NCBI GenBank assembly: GCA_964490145.1
Contig: CAZBBS010000149.1
Span: 1-5,605, forward strand
Origin: Eutrophocola sp964490145
Lineage (GTDB): Bacteria; Pseudomonadota; Gammaproteobacteria; Pseudomonadales; Pseudohongiellaceae
DNA length: 5,605 nucleotides
Direction of reading: 5' to 3'
Part shown: positions 1 through 5,605 of the stretch, piece after piece
How positions within the stretch are numbered: the first letter of the stretch is position 1
How the letters are laid out: each line of letters starts with the position of its first letter
The notes under the pieces: generated by a model
The model's database searches: none
What the model was told of the DNA's origin: nothing
The model's input: only the letters and a program-made list of their open reading frames with translations
Made by a program: the position numbers and the translations under genes

Positions 1-94
1 CATTCAACCCGGACAGAGCAAAGGCAGGCACACCTGTCAGTGACAGTGATGACACAGTCATTGCTGACTGGATAAATTCCCGACGTTTGATCAT
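1..94 (-). CDS. N-terminus of a Tat-exported protein, cut by the window edge
   Basis: Reading leftward from the ATG at 94-92 gives 31 codons with no stop before the edge. The start reads MIKRREFIQSAMTVSSLSLT, followed by a short apolar stretch ending in VPAFALSG. This is a classic twin-arginine signal: K-R-R-E-F-I-Q at residues 3-9, a hydrophobic core at about 10-23, and an A-F-A signal peptidase I site near residue 26. The mature protein would therefore be folded in the cytoplasm, often with a cofactor, and exported to the periplasm. A GGAG at 102-105 lies 7 nt from the ATG and supports this start; a competing ATG at 107 is out of frame. The mature domain is outside the window, so function cannot be named. 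The gene is on the same strand as the TetR and SnoaL-like genes but about 300 nt away, so membership in their operon is uncertain. Confidence 0.75.
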   Translation of the reverse strand, partial: MIKRREFIQSAMTVSSLSLTGVPAFALSGLN

Positions 95-151
95 GACGTT
101 GCTCCATGTACAGGGGGGGTATCGTTAACACAATTGCTTTTGACCGCCATG

Positions 152-391
152 TTATTGCTGCTGCTGCGCTTTTGCCAGCTTTTCACACAGGCGGTTGGAT
201 AAGTTCCCACTCCGATCCGGTTGTGCTTGGCGCTAACCGTGTGGCTGTTGATACAGACCGTTAGCGGGGATGACGTCCTGTCCGGGTATGTCGATGACCT
301 TTCCGTCATCGTGTTACACATGGCCATCATGCATCCAGCGCAGGCTTTCACCTTCACAACGGCCCCTGTCCCCAAATGTTAAGCTGTCAGG
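152..391 (-). pseudogene. Possible decayed C-terminal coding remnant
   Basis: One minus-strand frame across this stretch reads like protein but is broken by two in-frame stops, at 314-316 (TAA) and 233-235 (TAG), and ends at TAA 152-154. The readable segments include TFGDRGRCEGESLRWMHDGH, then HDDGKVIDIPGQDVIPANGL, then a Gln/Lys/Leu-rich tail ending LSNRLCEKLAKAQQQQ. The composition is more protein-like than that of the other frames, and the tail resembles a natural C-terminus. Against this, 80 codons with two stops is not statistically striking, no start or ribosome binding site is visible, and I recognise no family. It may be ordinary intergenic DNA. Confidence 0.22.
292..311. repeat. Short inverted repeat (7-bp stem, 6-nt loop)
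   Basis: CGATGAC (292-298) and GTCATCG (305-311) are perfect reverse complements around CTTTCC. It lies downstream of the SnoaL-like gene, where a terminator could be expected. No T-run follows on either strand, and it falls inside the possible coding remnant, so a role as a terminator is not supported. Confidence 0.3.
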
Positions 392-393
392 CT

Positions 394-816
394 TTAAGCA
401 GCATTTACAGGTCTGGGTGGCCCGCTCACCAGGCAAACACCGGTTTTGAATTTCCCGTTCTCCAGATGGTAGTGGATGAACTGTGGGATATCGATGGCCG
501 TGCCGGCTGCGATTGGCATGATTGCCTTGATATTGGCCTCATCCAAAGCTTCCTGTGTGATGGTCTGCCGCGCTGTGATCCGCACATCAGCTTCCATGAA
601 AATATTGTTTTCATCAGATAGAAAATGCTTCACGAATATTTCTTCTGTCACATGAGCATGCAGGAAGGCGTAGGTTCGCTTCAGACTATCCGGTGAATCA
701 AACAGGATTTGCCCCTGCACCCACACACAGAATTGCGGTGCCCAGAATTCAAGCACCCTGTCGTAATCCATGCCGTTGAAACTGTCGAGATATTGCTGGT
801 ACTGGTCTCTTGTCAC
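394..816 (-). CDS. SnoaL/NTF2-like small protein
   Basis: A 140-residue protein starting at GTG 816-814 and ending at TAA 396-394. Size and pattern fit the NTF2/SnoaL-like cone fold: an N-terminal helix (DQYQQYLDSFNGMDYDRVLE), then the aromatic strand FWAPQFCVWV, a helix SLKRTYAFLHAHV, and alternating beta strands such as IFMEADVRITARQTI and FIHYHLENGKF. The family holds small cytoplasmic enzymes (isomerases, cyclases, dehydratases) and ligand-binding proteins; individual activities cannot be read from the fold alone, and I cannot assign a substrate or catalytic residues. The gene lies 19 nt downstream of the TetR gene on the same strand, so the two are probably co-transcribed, and the regulator may sense a compound this protein acts on (inference). 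The internal Met at residue 16 is a less likely start because the GTG has a strong ribosome binding site. Confidence 0.8.
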   Translation of the reverse strand: MTRDQYQQYLDSFNGMDYDRVLEFWAPQFCVWVQGQILFDSPDSLKRTYAFLHAHVTEEIFVKHFLSDENNIFMEADVRITARQTITQEALDEANIKAIMPIAAGTAIDIPQFIHYHLENGKFKTGVCLVSGPPRPVNAA

Positions 817-823
817 AATGGGG

Positions 824-828
824 CTCCT
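824..828 (-). promoter_or_regulatory. Ribosome binding site fixing the GTG start of the SnoaL-like gene
   Basis: Minus-strand AGGAG is 7 nt upstream of the GTG at 816-814. This is close to ideal Shine-Dalgarno sequence and spacing, and it favours GTG over the internal ATG codons. It lies in the 19-nt gap after the TetR stop codon. Confidence 0.7.
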
Positions 829-835
829 GTTTGGC

Positions 836-1393
836 TTAATGTTTGCCCAGGTCGACTTCCCAGCCCTGGATCAGCACATCCAGAGCATGGGTGATATCGT
901 CCCGCAGGGGGGAAAATTCGATGTCTGGCTGGGCTTCCTTGCGCCGGGGCAGATTGGTCAATACGGTCCACCCGGTAATCAGGGCCTGTACGGAACTCTG
1001 GAGTTTCATGGCGACAGACATGTCCAGACCGTATGGGGAAAGTTTGTCATGCAGCAGCTGATAAAGAGTCTGCCTGGTTTCCAGGCTGAGATTGACCTGG
1101 GTAATCAGGTTGGGAATATCCGGTGCCCGGGACTGGGCTTCCCACATGGACAGGCCGTAAAGCCTGACCCATTCCTGCCAGGTACTGCAATCAGGAATGC
1201 ATTCGATGCACTGGCGGAAAATGGTTTCATCGATCAGGGCCAGCAGTTCGTCCTTGTTTTTGAAGTACCAGAACAGGGAAGGGGCTTTCATGTCGAGACG
1301 GTCTGCCAGGTTGCGCAATGTCACCTGCTTCAGTCCCTGCTCATGGAGCAGGGTAATGGCTTCGTCGACAATCTGTTCCCGGGATAGCTTCAT
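836..1393 (-). CDS. TetR-family transcriptional repressor
   Basis: A 185-residue protein from ATG 1393-1391 to TAA 838-836, a normal length for TetR regulators. The N-terminal DNA-binding domain is clear: LSREQIVDEAITLLHEQGLK (residues 3-22), then the helix-turn-helix VTLRNLADRLDMKAPSLFWY (residues 24-43), followed by FKNKDELLALID. The L/V-T-x-R-x-L-A-x-x-L...PSLFWYFKNK pattern resembles the TetR class proper (compare PTLYWHVKNK in tetracycline repressors), so the C-terminal half is probably a TetR_C-like ligand-binding and dimerisation domain. It has an alpha-helical, Leu/Trp-rich character (for example LQSSVQALITGWTVL). The ligand is unknown. The start has no good Shine-Dalgarno sequence. 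The gene is first in a leftward operon with the SnoaL-like gene and divergent from the DUF1549/DUF1553 gene, a typical layout for autoregulation and control of the divergent gene. Confidence 0.92.
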   Translation of the reverse strand: MKLSREQIVDEAITLLHEQGLKQVTLRNLADRLDMKAPSLFWYFKNKDELLALIDETIFRQCIECIPDCSTWQEWVRLYGLSMWEAQSRAPDIPNLITQVNLSLETRQTLYQLLHDKLSPYGLDMSVAMKLQSSVQALITGWTVLTNLPRRKEAQPDIEFSPLRDDITHALDVLIQGWEVDLGKH

Positions 1394-1408
1394 GTTCGTT
1401 GTTTGGGC

Positions 1409-1437
1409 TTGACAATATTTGGGTCGGAAATTAGCCT
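1409..1437 (+). promoter_or_regulatory. Candidate sigma-70 promoter for the rightward operon
   Basis: A perfect -35 hexamer TTGACA (1409-1414) is followed after 17 nt by TAGCCT (1432-1437), a weak -10 that keeps T, A and the final T. Transcription would begin near 1444, leaving a leader of about 90 nt before the ATG at 1533. The -35 is convincing but the -10 is poor, so an activator or another promoter further right remains possible. Confidence 0.35.
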
Positions 1438-1448
1438 AACACCGTTAG
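1436..1448. promoter_or_regulatory. Inverted repeat CTAAC-N3-GTTAG, candidate TetR operator
   Basis: CTAAC (1436-1440) and GTTAG (1444-1448) are perfect reverse complements separated by ACC. The site is 43 nt upstream of the TetR start and overlaps the -10/start region of the candidate rightward promoter. On the other strand it would lie near the -35 of a weak leftward promoter candidate (TTAGGC, 16 nt, TATTGT). This position suits a repressor controlling both directions. Arms of 5 bp are short for a TetR operator, so the binding site may extend further or lie elsewhere in the 139-nt divergent region. Confidence 0.35.
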
Positions 1449-1495
1449 AGAAAGTTTGGTAACAGAATTTTCGCCGAATGTCGGGCAAGGTTCTG

Positions 1496-1513
1496 TGCGC
1501 TCATTTTTGCGCA
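1496..1513 (+). repeat. Short hairpin-forming repeat in the leader of the DUF1549/DUF1553 gene
   Basis: TGCGC (1496-1500) and GCGCA (1509-1513) can pair around an 8-nt T-rich loop, extendable by G-U pairs. It ends 6 nt before the ribosome binding site. The stem is short and chance is a reasonable explanation. Confidence 0.2.
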
Positions 1514-1519
1514 TGTCAG

Positions 1520-1526
1520 AAGGGGG
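1520..1526 (+). promoter_or_regulatory. Ribosome binding site of the DUF1549/DUF1553 gene
   Basis: AAGGGGG is followed by 6 nt and then the ATG at 1533. It supports this ATG as the start, which also gives a complete lipoprotein signal peptide. Confidence 0.55.
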
Positions 1527-1532
1527 TAGGGA

Positions 1533-4500
1533 ATGAAACATCGAGTTTTGCCGGTACTGACGGTCATCTGCAACCTGCTGCTTTCAGCATGTAACCAGCA
1601 TGCAGACTCTGGCAAGGGAGCCGGATCTGTGTCCTTCAACTGGGATGTTCGCCCCATCATTTCCGATAACTGCTTTGCCTGTCATGGGCCGGATGCTGAC
1701 GGTGGGCAGAAAGCCGGCTTGCGCCTGGACCTGTTTGAGACTGCCACGGGTGAACTGCCTGAATCGCCCGGCAAATTCGCCATCGTGCCCGGCGACCCGG
1801 ATGGCAGTGAGTTGATCCGGCGCATCACCTCCACTGACCCCGACGTGGTCATGCCGCCACCATCCACCAACAAATCATTAAGCGCCGAGCAGAAGCAGAC
1901 CCTGGCTGCCTGGATTGATGAGGGCGCGCCCTACGAAAAACACTGGGCCTATGTCCCGGTCAGTCGTCCATCTGTTCCTGCCGCCAGTGGCAACAATGAC
2001 ATCGATGCCTTTATTAACAGGGCACTGGTTGAAGCAGGGCTTCCTCCCTCACTTGAGGCAGACAAAGCCACCCTGATCAATCGCGTGACTCTGGATCTGA
2101 CCGGGTTACCGCCTTCACTGGAAGATGTGGATGCTTTCGTTGCTGATACGTCTCCGGATGCCTACGAAAACCTGGTGGACAGGTTGCTGACCTCCACTGC
2201 CCATGCCGAACACATGACAGCCCAGTGGCTGGACATTGCCCGCTGGTCTGATACCGACGGTTATCTGGAGGATGCCGGTGACCGCCTGCTGCACCCCTGG
2301 CGTGACTGGGTGATCAGTGCCTACCAGAACAACATGCCATTCGATGATTTCCTGACCTGGCAGGTGGCCGGGGACCTGCTGGCGAATCCAACTCGCGAAC
2401 AGCGTCTTGCCACAGCCTTCCTGCGTCTGGGCCAGCGCAGTTCGGAAAACGGCATTCTTGATGAGGAATACAACAACGAATACGCCATCGATCGTGTCGA
2501 GACCCTTGGCGTAGGCATACTGGGGCACACGGTGGGCTGCGCCCGTTGTCATGATCACAAGTACGATCCGATTTCCATTCGCGACTTTTATTCCTTCGCA
2601 GCTTTTTTCAGTGACACCTACGAGCCCGGCTTTTATACCCCCGGTGGCACGTTGCCCTCCCCGGGTTTTCTCAAGGTGGAATCCGGTGCCACGCTGCTGT
2701 TGCCCGATGCTGAAACTGACATGAAGCTGCAGGAGCTGGCTTCCCGTATCGACACCCTGCAGCAGGATTACACCAATGTACTGTCTGCCACCCATGAGCG
2801 CATCGATACCCTGAGCGCGCCGGATGCGGCAAGCGTCAACAGCCAGCTGGCCAATTCCCTTGATAAGGCTTTGGCAGCGCATTATTCCTTTGAGTCCTAT
2901 TACAAGGGTGATCTGGATTTCGCCANNNNNNNNNNNNNNNNNNNNNNNNNNNNNNNNNNNNNNNNNNNNNNNNNNNNNNNNNNNNNNNNNNNNNNNNNNN
3001 NNNNNNNNNNNNNNNNNNNNNNNNNTTGGCAGCGCATTATTCCTTTGAGTCCTATTACAAGGGTGATCTGGATTTCGCCAAGATAGAAATCTTTGGCCGT
3101 CAGGAACAGGGCAAACCCATGACGGTCAGCCGGGGAATGCCTGCGGGTATTCGTGAAGACCTGGTGCAGTTATCAGCGAGCAATATCAGGGGGCAGGTGC
3201 CTGCCGTGATCCAGGCCCCTTTAAGTGCAGATGGCATCAAGGGCAAGGGCTTCCTGTTTGATGAGCAGAACAAGGGCTATTTCGGGGATGATGTCGGCGA
3301 CTACGATCGCACTGATGCCTTCAGTCTGGACTTCTGGATTAAATTTGCGGATGTGTACGACATCGCTACGGTGATCAATCACAACCAGCATATCCGTTTT
3401 GCCGCCAATGGCTATGCACTGGATGTGGAAAACAATCGTCTGCGTTTCAATATGCAGCACACCCCGGACAACAAGCTCAGTGTGATCACCGAAGAAGCTG
3501 TCGCGCCCGGGGAGTGGCGTCACATCACTGTGACCTATGACGGAACCAGTACCGCGGCCGGCATCAATATCTACCTGGATGCCGAGCCTATGGCGGTCAC
3601 CATCCTGGGTGACAATCTTGATCAGACCATCATTACCGATCCATTGGCCTTTATTGATGACACCATCTATGGCCTGGGGTTCGGCAAGCGCTGGCAGCAG
3701 TACACCCTGGCGGATTCGGTTCTTGACGAAGTGAAGGTGTTCAACCGTGACCTGAGTCCACTGGAAATCCGTTACCTGCATACCGATGGACAGCCGGAAA
3801 TCACCGATGCGGCGTGGCGGCAGTTCCGGGTTATGACAGACCCCGAGGTGTTGGCTGCCAGGGAAGCACGGCGAGTGGTGTCGGCTGAACACAATCAGCT
3901 TTACTCCTGGCAACCGGAAATCATGGTCATGGAAGATGATCCCATGGCCGCCCCTTTCCATGTCAAACAGCGGGGTGTGTATTCCAATCCTGGTGAGGCT
4001 GTCGAAGGCCGGGCCTTCGGCCAGATTTTTGCCTGGGATGAATCCCTGCCCAATAATCGCCTCGGCCTGGCACAGTGGCTATTCGATCCACAGAACCCGC
4101 TCACGTCACGGGTGTATGTGAACCGCCTGTGGCAATCCATGTTCGGGCGCGGCATCGTCGAAACCGCTGAGGATTTTGGCACCCAGGGTGCCATTCCCTC
4201 CCATCCGCAGCTGCTGGACTGGCTCTCTGCCGAGTTGATGGATTCAGGGTGGGACACCCGTCACCTGCTCAAGATGATGGTCATGTCAGCCACTTATCGT
4301 CAGGATTCATCCGTGGACGACATGAAGAAAGACGTGGATCCTTTTAACCATCTTCTCAGTCGCGGTGTTCGCCTGCGTCACAGTGCCGAGGTGATTCGCG
4401 ATAATGCCCTGGCTGCCAGCGGCCTGCTGAACCTTGAAGTAGGCGGTCCCAGTGTGCATCCCTACCAGCCAGAGGGTGTATGGAAAGCCGTATCGGTCAA

Positions 4501-5008
4501 CCAGGTGGTGGACTATCCCCTGGCTGATGAAGTCCCGCTGGAGGAGCATCATCGTCGCACCATGTATGGCTATGTGAAACGCGCTGCCCAACATCCGGCC
4601 CTGCAGGTTTTTGATTTCCCCCAGCGCATCACGACCATCGCCAGACGTCGTACATCCAATACGCCCCTTCAGGCTCTGGCCATGCTTAACGACCAGCAGT
4701 ACCTTGAAGCCTATGAAGGCATGGCCTTCCGCGCCCTGGGGCAAAGCAGTGATCTGGGTGAGCAGCTCGATCATATTTACCAGCTGGCCTTGCGCCGTGA
4801 ACCGGCCGACAACGAAAGCCGGATTCTGCGCGACCAGTACAACCGGGCCTTTCAGCGTTTCTCGGAAGACCAGGCCCGTGCCCGCGCTTATCTCAGCGCC
4901 GGCCTGGCCGACTGGGCCGTGAACGATGATGATCTGGCGCAGTTTGCCGCACTGGCGTCCACCGCCCGTATCGTGATGAATTCCCCTGACGCGTATTCGC
5001 GTCATTAA
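1533..5008 (+). CDS. PSCyt1-DUF1549-LamG-DUF1553 lipoprotein (interrupted by an assembly gap)
   Basis: Joining the identical 55-base flanks of the N run gives one open frame of 1106 residues, a usual length for this family; read literally, the Ns shift the frame. Numbering follows the joined protein. Residues 1-20 are a lipoprotein signal with lipobox LSAC (Cys20). A Planctomycete-type cytochrome domain (PSCyt1) follows, with heme-binding motif CFACH at 47-51, KAGLRLD, a possible distal Met in VMPPPS (Met107) and AWIDEGA. HWAYVPV (137-143) leads into DUF1549 (about 157-365), which holds a second motif, CARCHDHK (336-343). A heptad-like, probably coiled segment (about 392-447) precedes a LamG/concanavalin-like domain (about 520-700). 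DUF1553 (about 763-1050) shows NRLGLAQW, VNRLWQSMFGRG, EDFGTQG, PYQPEG and RRTSNTPLQAL. The protein is predicted to be membrane-anchored and possibly heme-containing; no reaction is established for the family. LamG domains often bind carbohydrate or protein, so substrate binding is an inference. It is in an operon with the DUF1501 gene 16 nt downstream. Confidence 0.93.
2871..2925 (+). repeat. Left copy of the 55-base duplicated contig end
   Basis: These 55 bases, from TTGGCAGCGC to GATTTCGCCA, directly abut the N run and are identical to 3026-3080. They encode LAAHYSFESYYKGDLDFA in frame with the upstream gene. The exact match reaching both edges of the gap marks it as a contig overlap (probable k-mer length of 55), not a biological repeat. 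Confidence 0.9.
2926..3025. other. Scaffold gap of 100 Ns, probably spurious
   Basis: Exactly 100 Ns, the conventional placeholder for a gap of unknown size. Because the flanks overlap perfectly by 55 bases, the true distance is most likely minus 55. Deleting 2926-3080 restores a continuous frame, while the literal 155-nt insertion is not a multiple of three and creates an artificial frameshift and early stop at about 3086. Confidence 0.9.
3026..3080 (+). repeat. Right copy of the 55-base duplicated contig end
   Basis: Identical to 2871-2925 and starting immediately after the Ns. It encodes the same 18 residues in the frame of the downstream half, so a gene caller may place a false TTG start here and split one gene into two. 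Confidence 0.9.
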
Positions 5009-5010
5009 TC

Positions 5011-5015
5011 AGGAA
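5011..5015 (+). promoter_or_regulatory. Ribosome binding site of the DUF1501 gene
   Basis: AGGAA lies in the 16-nt gap after the DUF1553 stop, 9 nt before the ATG at 5025. It supports this start and independent translation within a shared transcript. Confidence 0.5.
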
Positions 5016-5024
5016 CCGATCACC

Positions 5025-5605
5025 ATGAAAAAAACTGATCACACTCTCCGGCAATTATCCCGCCGGGCATTTCTGCAAAAAGGCAGTCTGGGTATCGGCT
5101 CCCTGGCACTGGGCGACATGCTGGGATCATCAGCCGCCTTCGGGCAGCAGGACCTGGGTATTCTGGGTTCGCCGCATTTTGCGCCGAAAGCCAAGCGGGT
5201 GATTTACCTGCACATGTTCGGGGCTATCTCCCACGTGGATACCTTTGACTACTGCCCCATGCTGGAGACCATGCATGGTCAGCAGATCCCGGCGTCCGTG
5301 ATGGGCGAGGGACGTGTTTCCACCATGGTGCAGGGCCAGACCCAGTTTCCGCTGGTGCGCAACCTGTCCCCGTTCAAACAGCGTGGCAACAGCGGCATGT
5401 GGGTGAGTGACTTCTGGCCTCATGTCGCTCAGATCACGGATGAGATTTGCATGATCAATTCCATGGTGACCGATCATGTGAACCACAATCCGGCCGCGCA
5501 GTTTTTGCAGACCGGCTTTCAGCTGGTGGGTCGTCCATCCTTCGGATCCTGGATCAGCTATGGGCTGGGATCGGACAACAACAACCTGCCGTCTTTCATT
5601 GTGCT
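5025..5605 (+). CDS. DUF1501 protein with Tat signal, N-terminal 193 residues only
   Basis: The frame runs open from ATG 5025 to the window edge; family members are usually about 400-500 residues, so less than half is visible. Residues 1-40 are a textbook twin-arginine signal: SRRAFLQKG at 12-20 with arginines 13-14, the hydrophobic core GSLGIGSLALG, and a likely cleavage site near AFG-QQ (40/41). The mature part matches DUF1501, a family in the alkaline phosphatase/sulfatase-like superfamily. Visible hallmarks are PHFAPKAKRVIYLHMFGAIS (50-69), HVDTFDY (70-76), GMWVSDFWPHVAQITDEICM (124-143), TDHVNHNPAAQFLQTG (149-164) and GRPSFGSWISYGLGSDNN. The first block departs from the common GGPSH form, reading GAISH. 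The protein is exported folded to the periplasm; its reaction is unknown. DUF1501 genes commonly sit next to DUF1549/DUF1553 genes, as here, suggesting the two act together. Confidence 0.93.
   Translation, partial: MKKTDHTLRQLSRRAFLQKGSLGIGSLALGDMLGSSAAFGQQDLGILGSPHFAPKAKRVIYLHMFGAISHVDTFDYCPMLETMHGQQIPASVMGEGRVSTMVQGQTQFPLVRNLSPFKQRGNSGMWVSDFWPHVAQITDEICMINSMVTDHVNHNPAAQFLQTGFQLVGRPSFGSWISYGLGSDNNNLPSFIV

Larger units (their letters stand above)
95..393. other. Gene-poor stretch between the SnoaL-like gene and the Tat gene
   Basis: No convincing intact gene lies here. A 94-codon minus-strand frame (375-91) starts with TTG, has a Cys/Ser/Thr/Met-rich composition unlike a folded protein, and lacks a clear ribosome binding site. 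The stretch contains the ribosome binding site of the Tat gene at 102-105, a small CAG repeat run at about 154-165, and a 7-bp inverted repeat at 292-311. I see no T-rich intrinsic terminator after the SnoaL-like gene. A decayed coding frame is listed separately. Confidence 0.6.

Noticed and set aside
154..165. CAG/CTG trinucleotide run as a possible slippage repeat
   Set aside because: Only about four units long, too short to be notable.
376..621. Plus-strand open frame of 81 codons opposite the SnoaL-like gene
   Set aside because: The minus-strand frame has a strong ribosome binding site, fold-like pattern and operon spacing; the plus-strand frame has none of these.
770..1387. Plus-strand open frame of 205 codons
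   Set aside because: It is antisense to the TetR gene, whose helix-turn-helix is unmistakable. The plus-strand product has no recognisable domain and no credible ribosome binding site.
2115..2882. Minus-strand open frame of 255 codons
   Set aside because: It lies entirely opposite the DUF1549 domain, whose family motifs are in the plus-strand frame. It is a codon-bias shadow.
2871..3080. Biological direct repeat or insertion element flanked by 55-base repeats
   Set aside because: The copies abut the N run exactly on both sides, and removing one copy restores the reading frame, so a contig-overlap artefact explains it better.
3221..3961. Minus-strand open frame of 246 codons
   Set aside because: Antisense to the LamG region of the same lipoprotein gene, with no motif of its own.
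4307..5005. Minus-strand open frame of 232 codons
   Set aside because: Antisense to DUF1553, which is strongly conserved in the plus-strand frame.
5130..5486. Minus-strand open frame of 118 codons
   Set aside because: Antisense to the clear DUF1501 coding sequence.

Overview
The window looks like a piece of a draft, probably metagenome-derived, scaffold from a Gram-negative bacterium of moderate GC content. A lipoprotein signal, Tat signals, Shine-Dalgarno sites and a TetR regulator point to a proteobacterium, and I favour a gammaproteobacterium. The large gene families on the right are best known from Planctomycetes and Verrucomicrobia but also occur in marine Gammaproteobacteria. Taxonomy is inferred from gene style only.

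Left part (1-1393, all on the minus strand): a TetR-family repressor (836-1393) is followed after 19 nt by a small SnoaL/NTF2-like protein with a GTG start (394-816). About 300 nt then carry no convincing intact gene but may hold a decayed reading frame. Next comes the first 31 codons of a Tat-exported protein that runs off the left edge (1-94).

Middle (1394-1532): a 139-nt divergent control region. It has a TTGACA-type -35 for the rightward operon, a perfect CTAAC-N3-GTTAG inverted repeat that is a candidate TetR operator, and a good ribosome binding site for the rightward gene.

Right part (1533-5605, plus strand): one very long gene is interrupted by 100 Ns (2926-3025). The 55 bases on each side of the Ns are identical, so the Ns almost certainly hide a simple contig overlap. 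Collapsing it gives one intact 1106-residue lipoprotein: lipobox, cytochrome-like domain (PSCyt1, CxxCH), DUF1549 (with a second CxxCH), LamG/concanavalin-like domain, DUF1553. Sixteen nt downstream starts a Tat-exported DUF1501 protein (alkaline phosphatase-like superfamily), cut by the right edge after 193 residues.

Taken together, the right half is the widespread but functionally uncharacterised PSCyt1-DUF1549-DUF1553 / DUF1501 gene pair. Both products are predicted to leave the cytoplasm, and the first is anchored in a membrane. A role in capturing and breaking down an extracellular or periplasmic substrate is plausible but not shown by the sequence. The TetR gene is a candidate regulator of its own operon and possibly of this pair.
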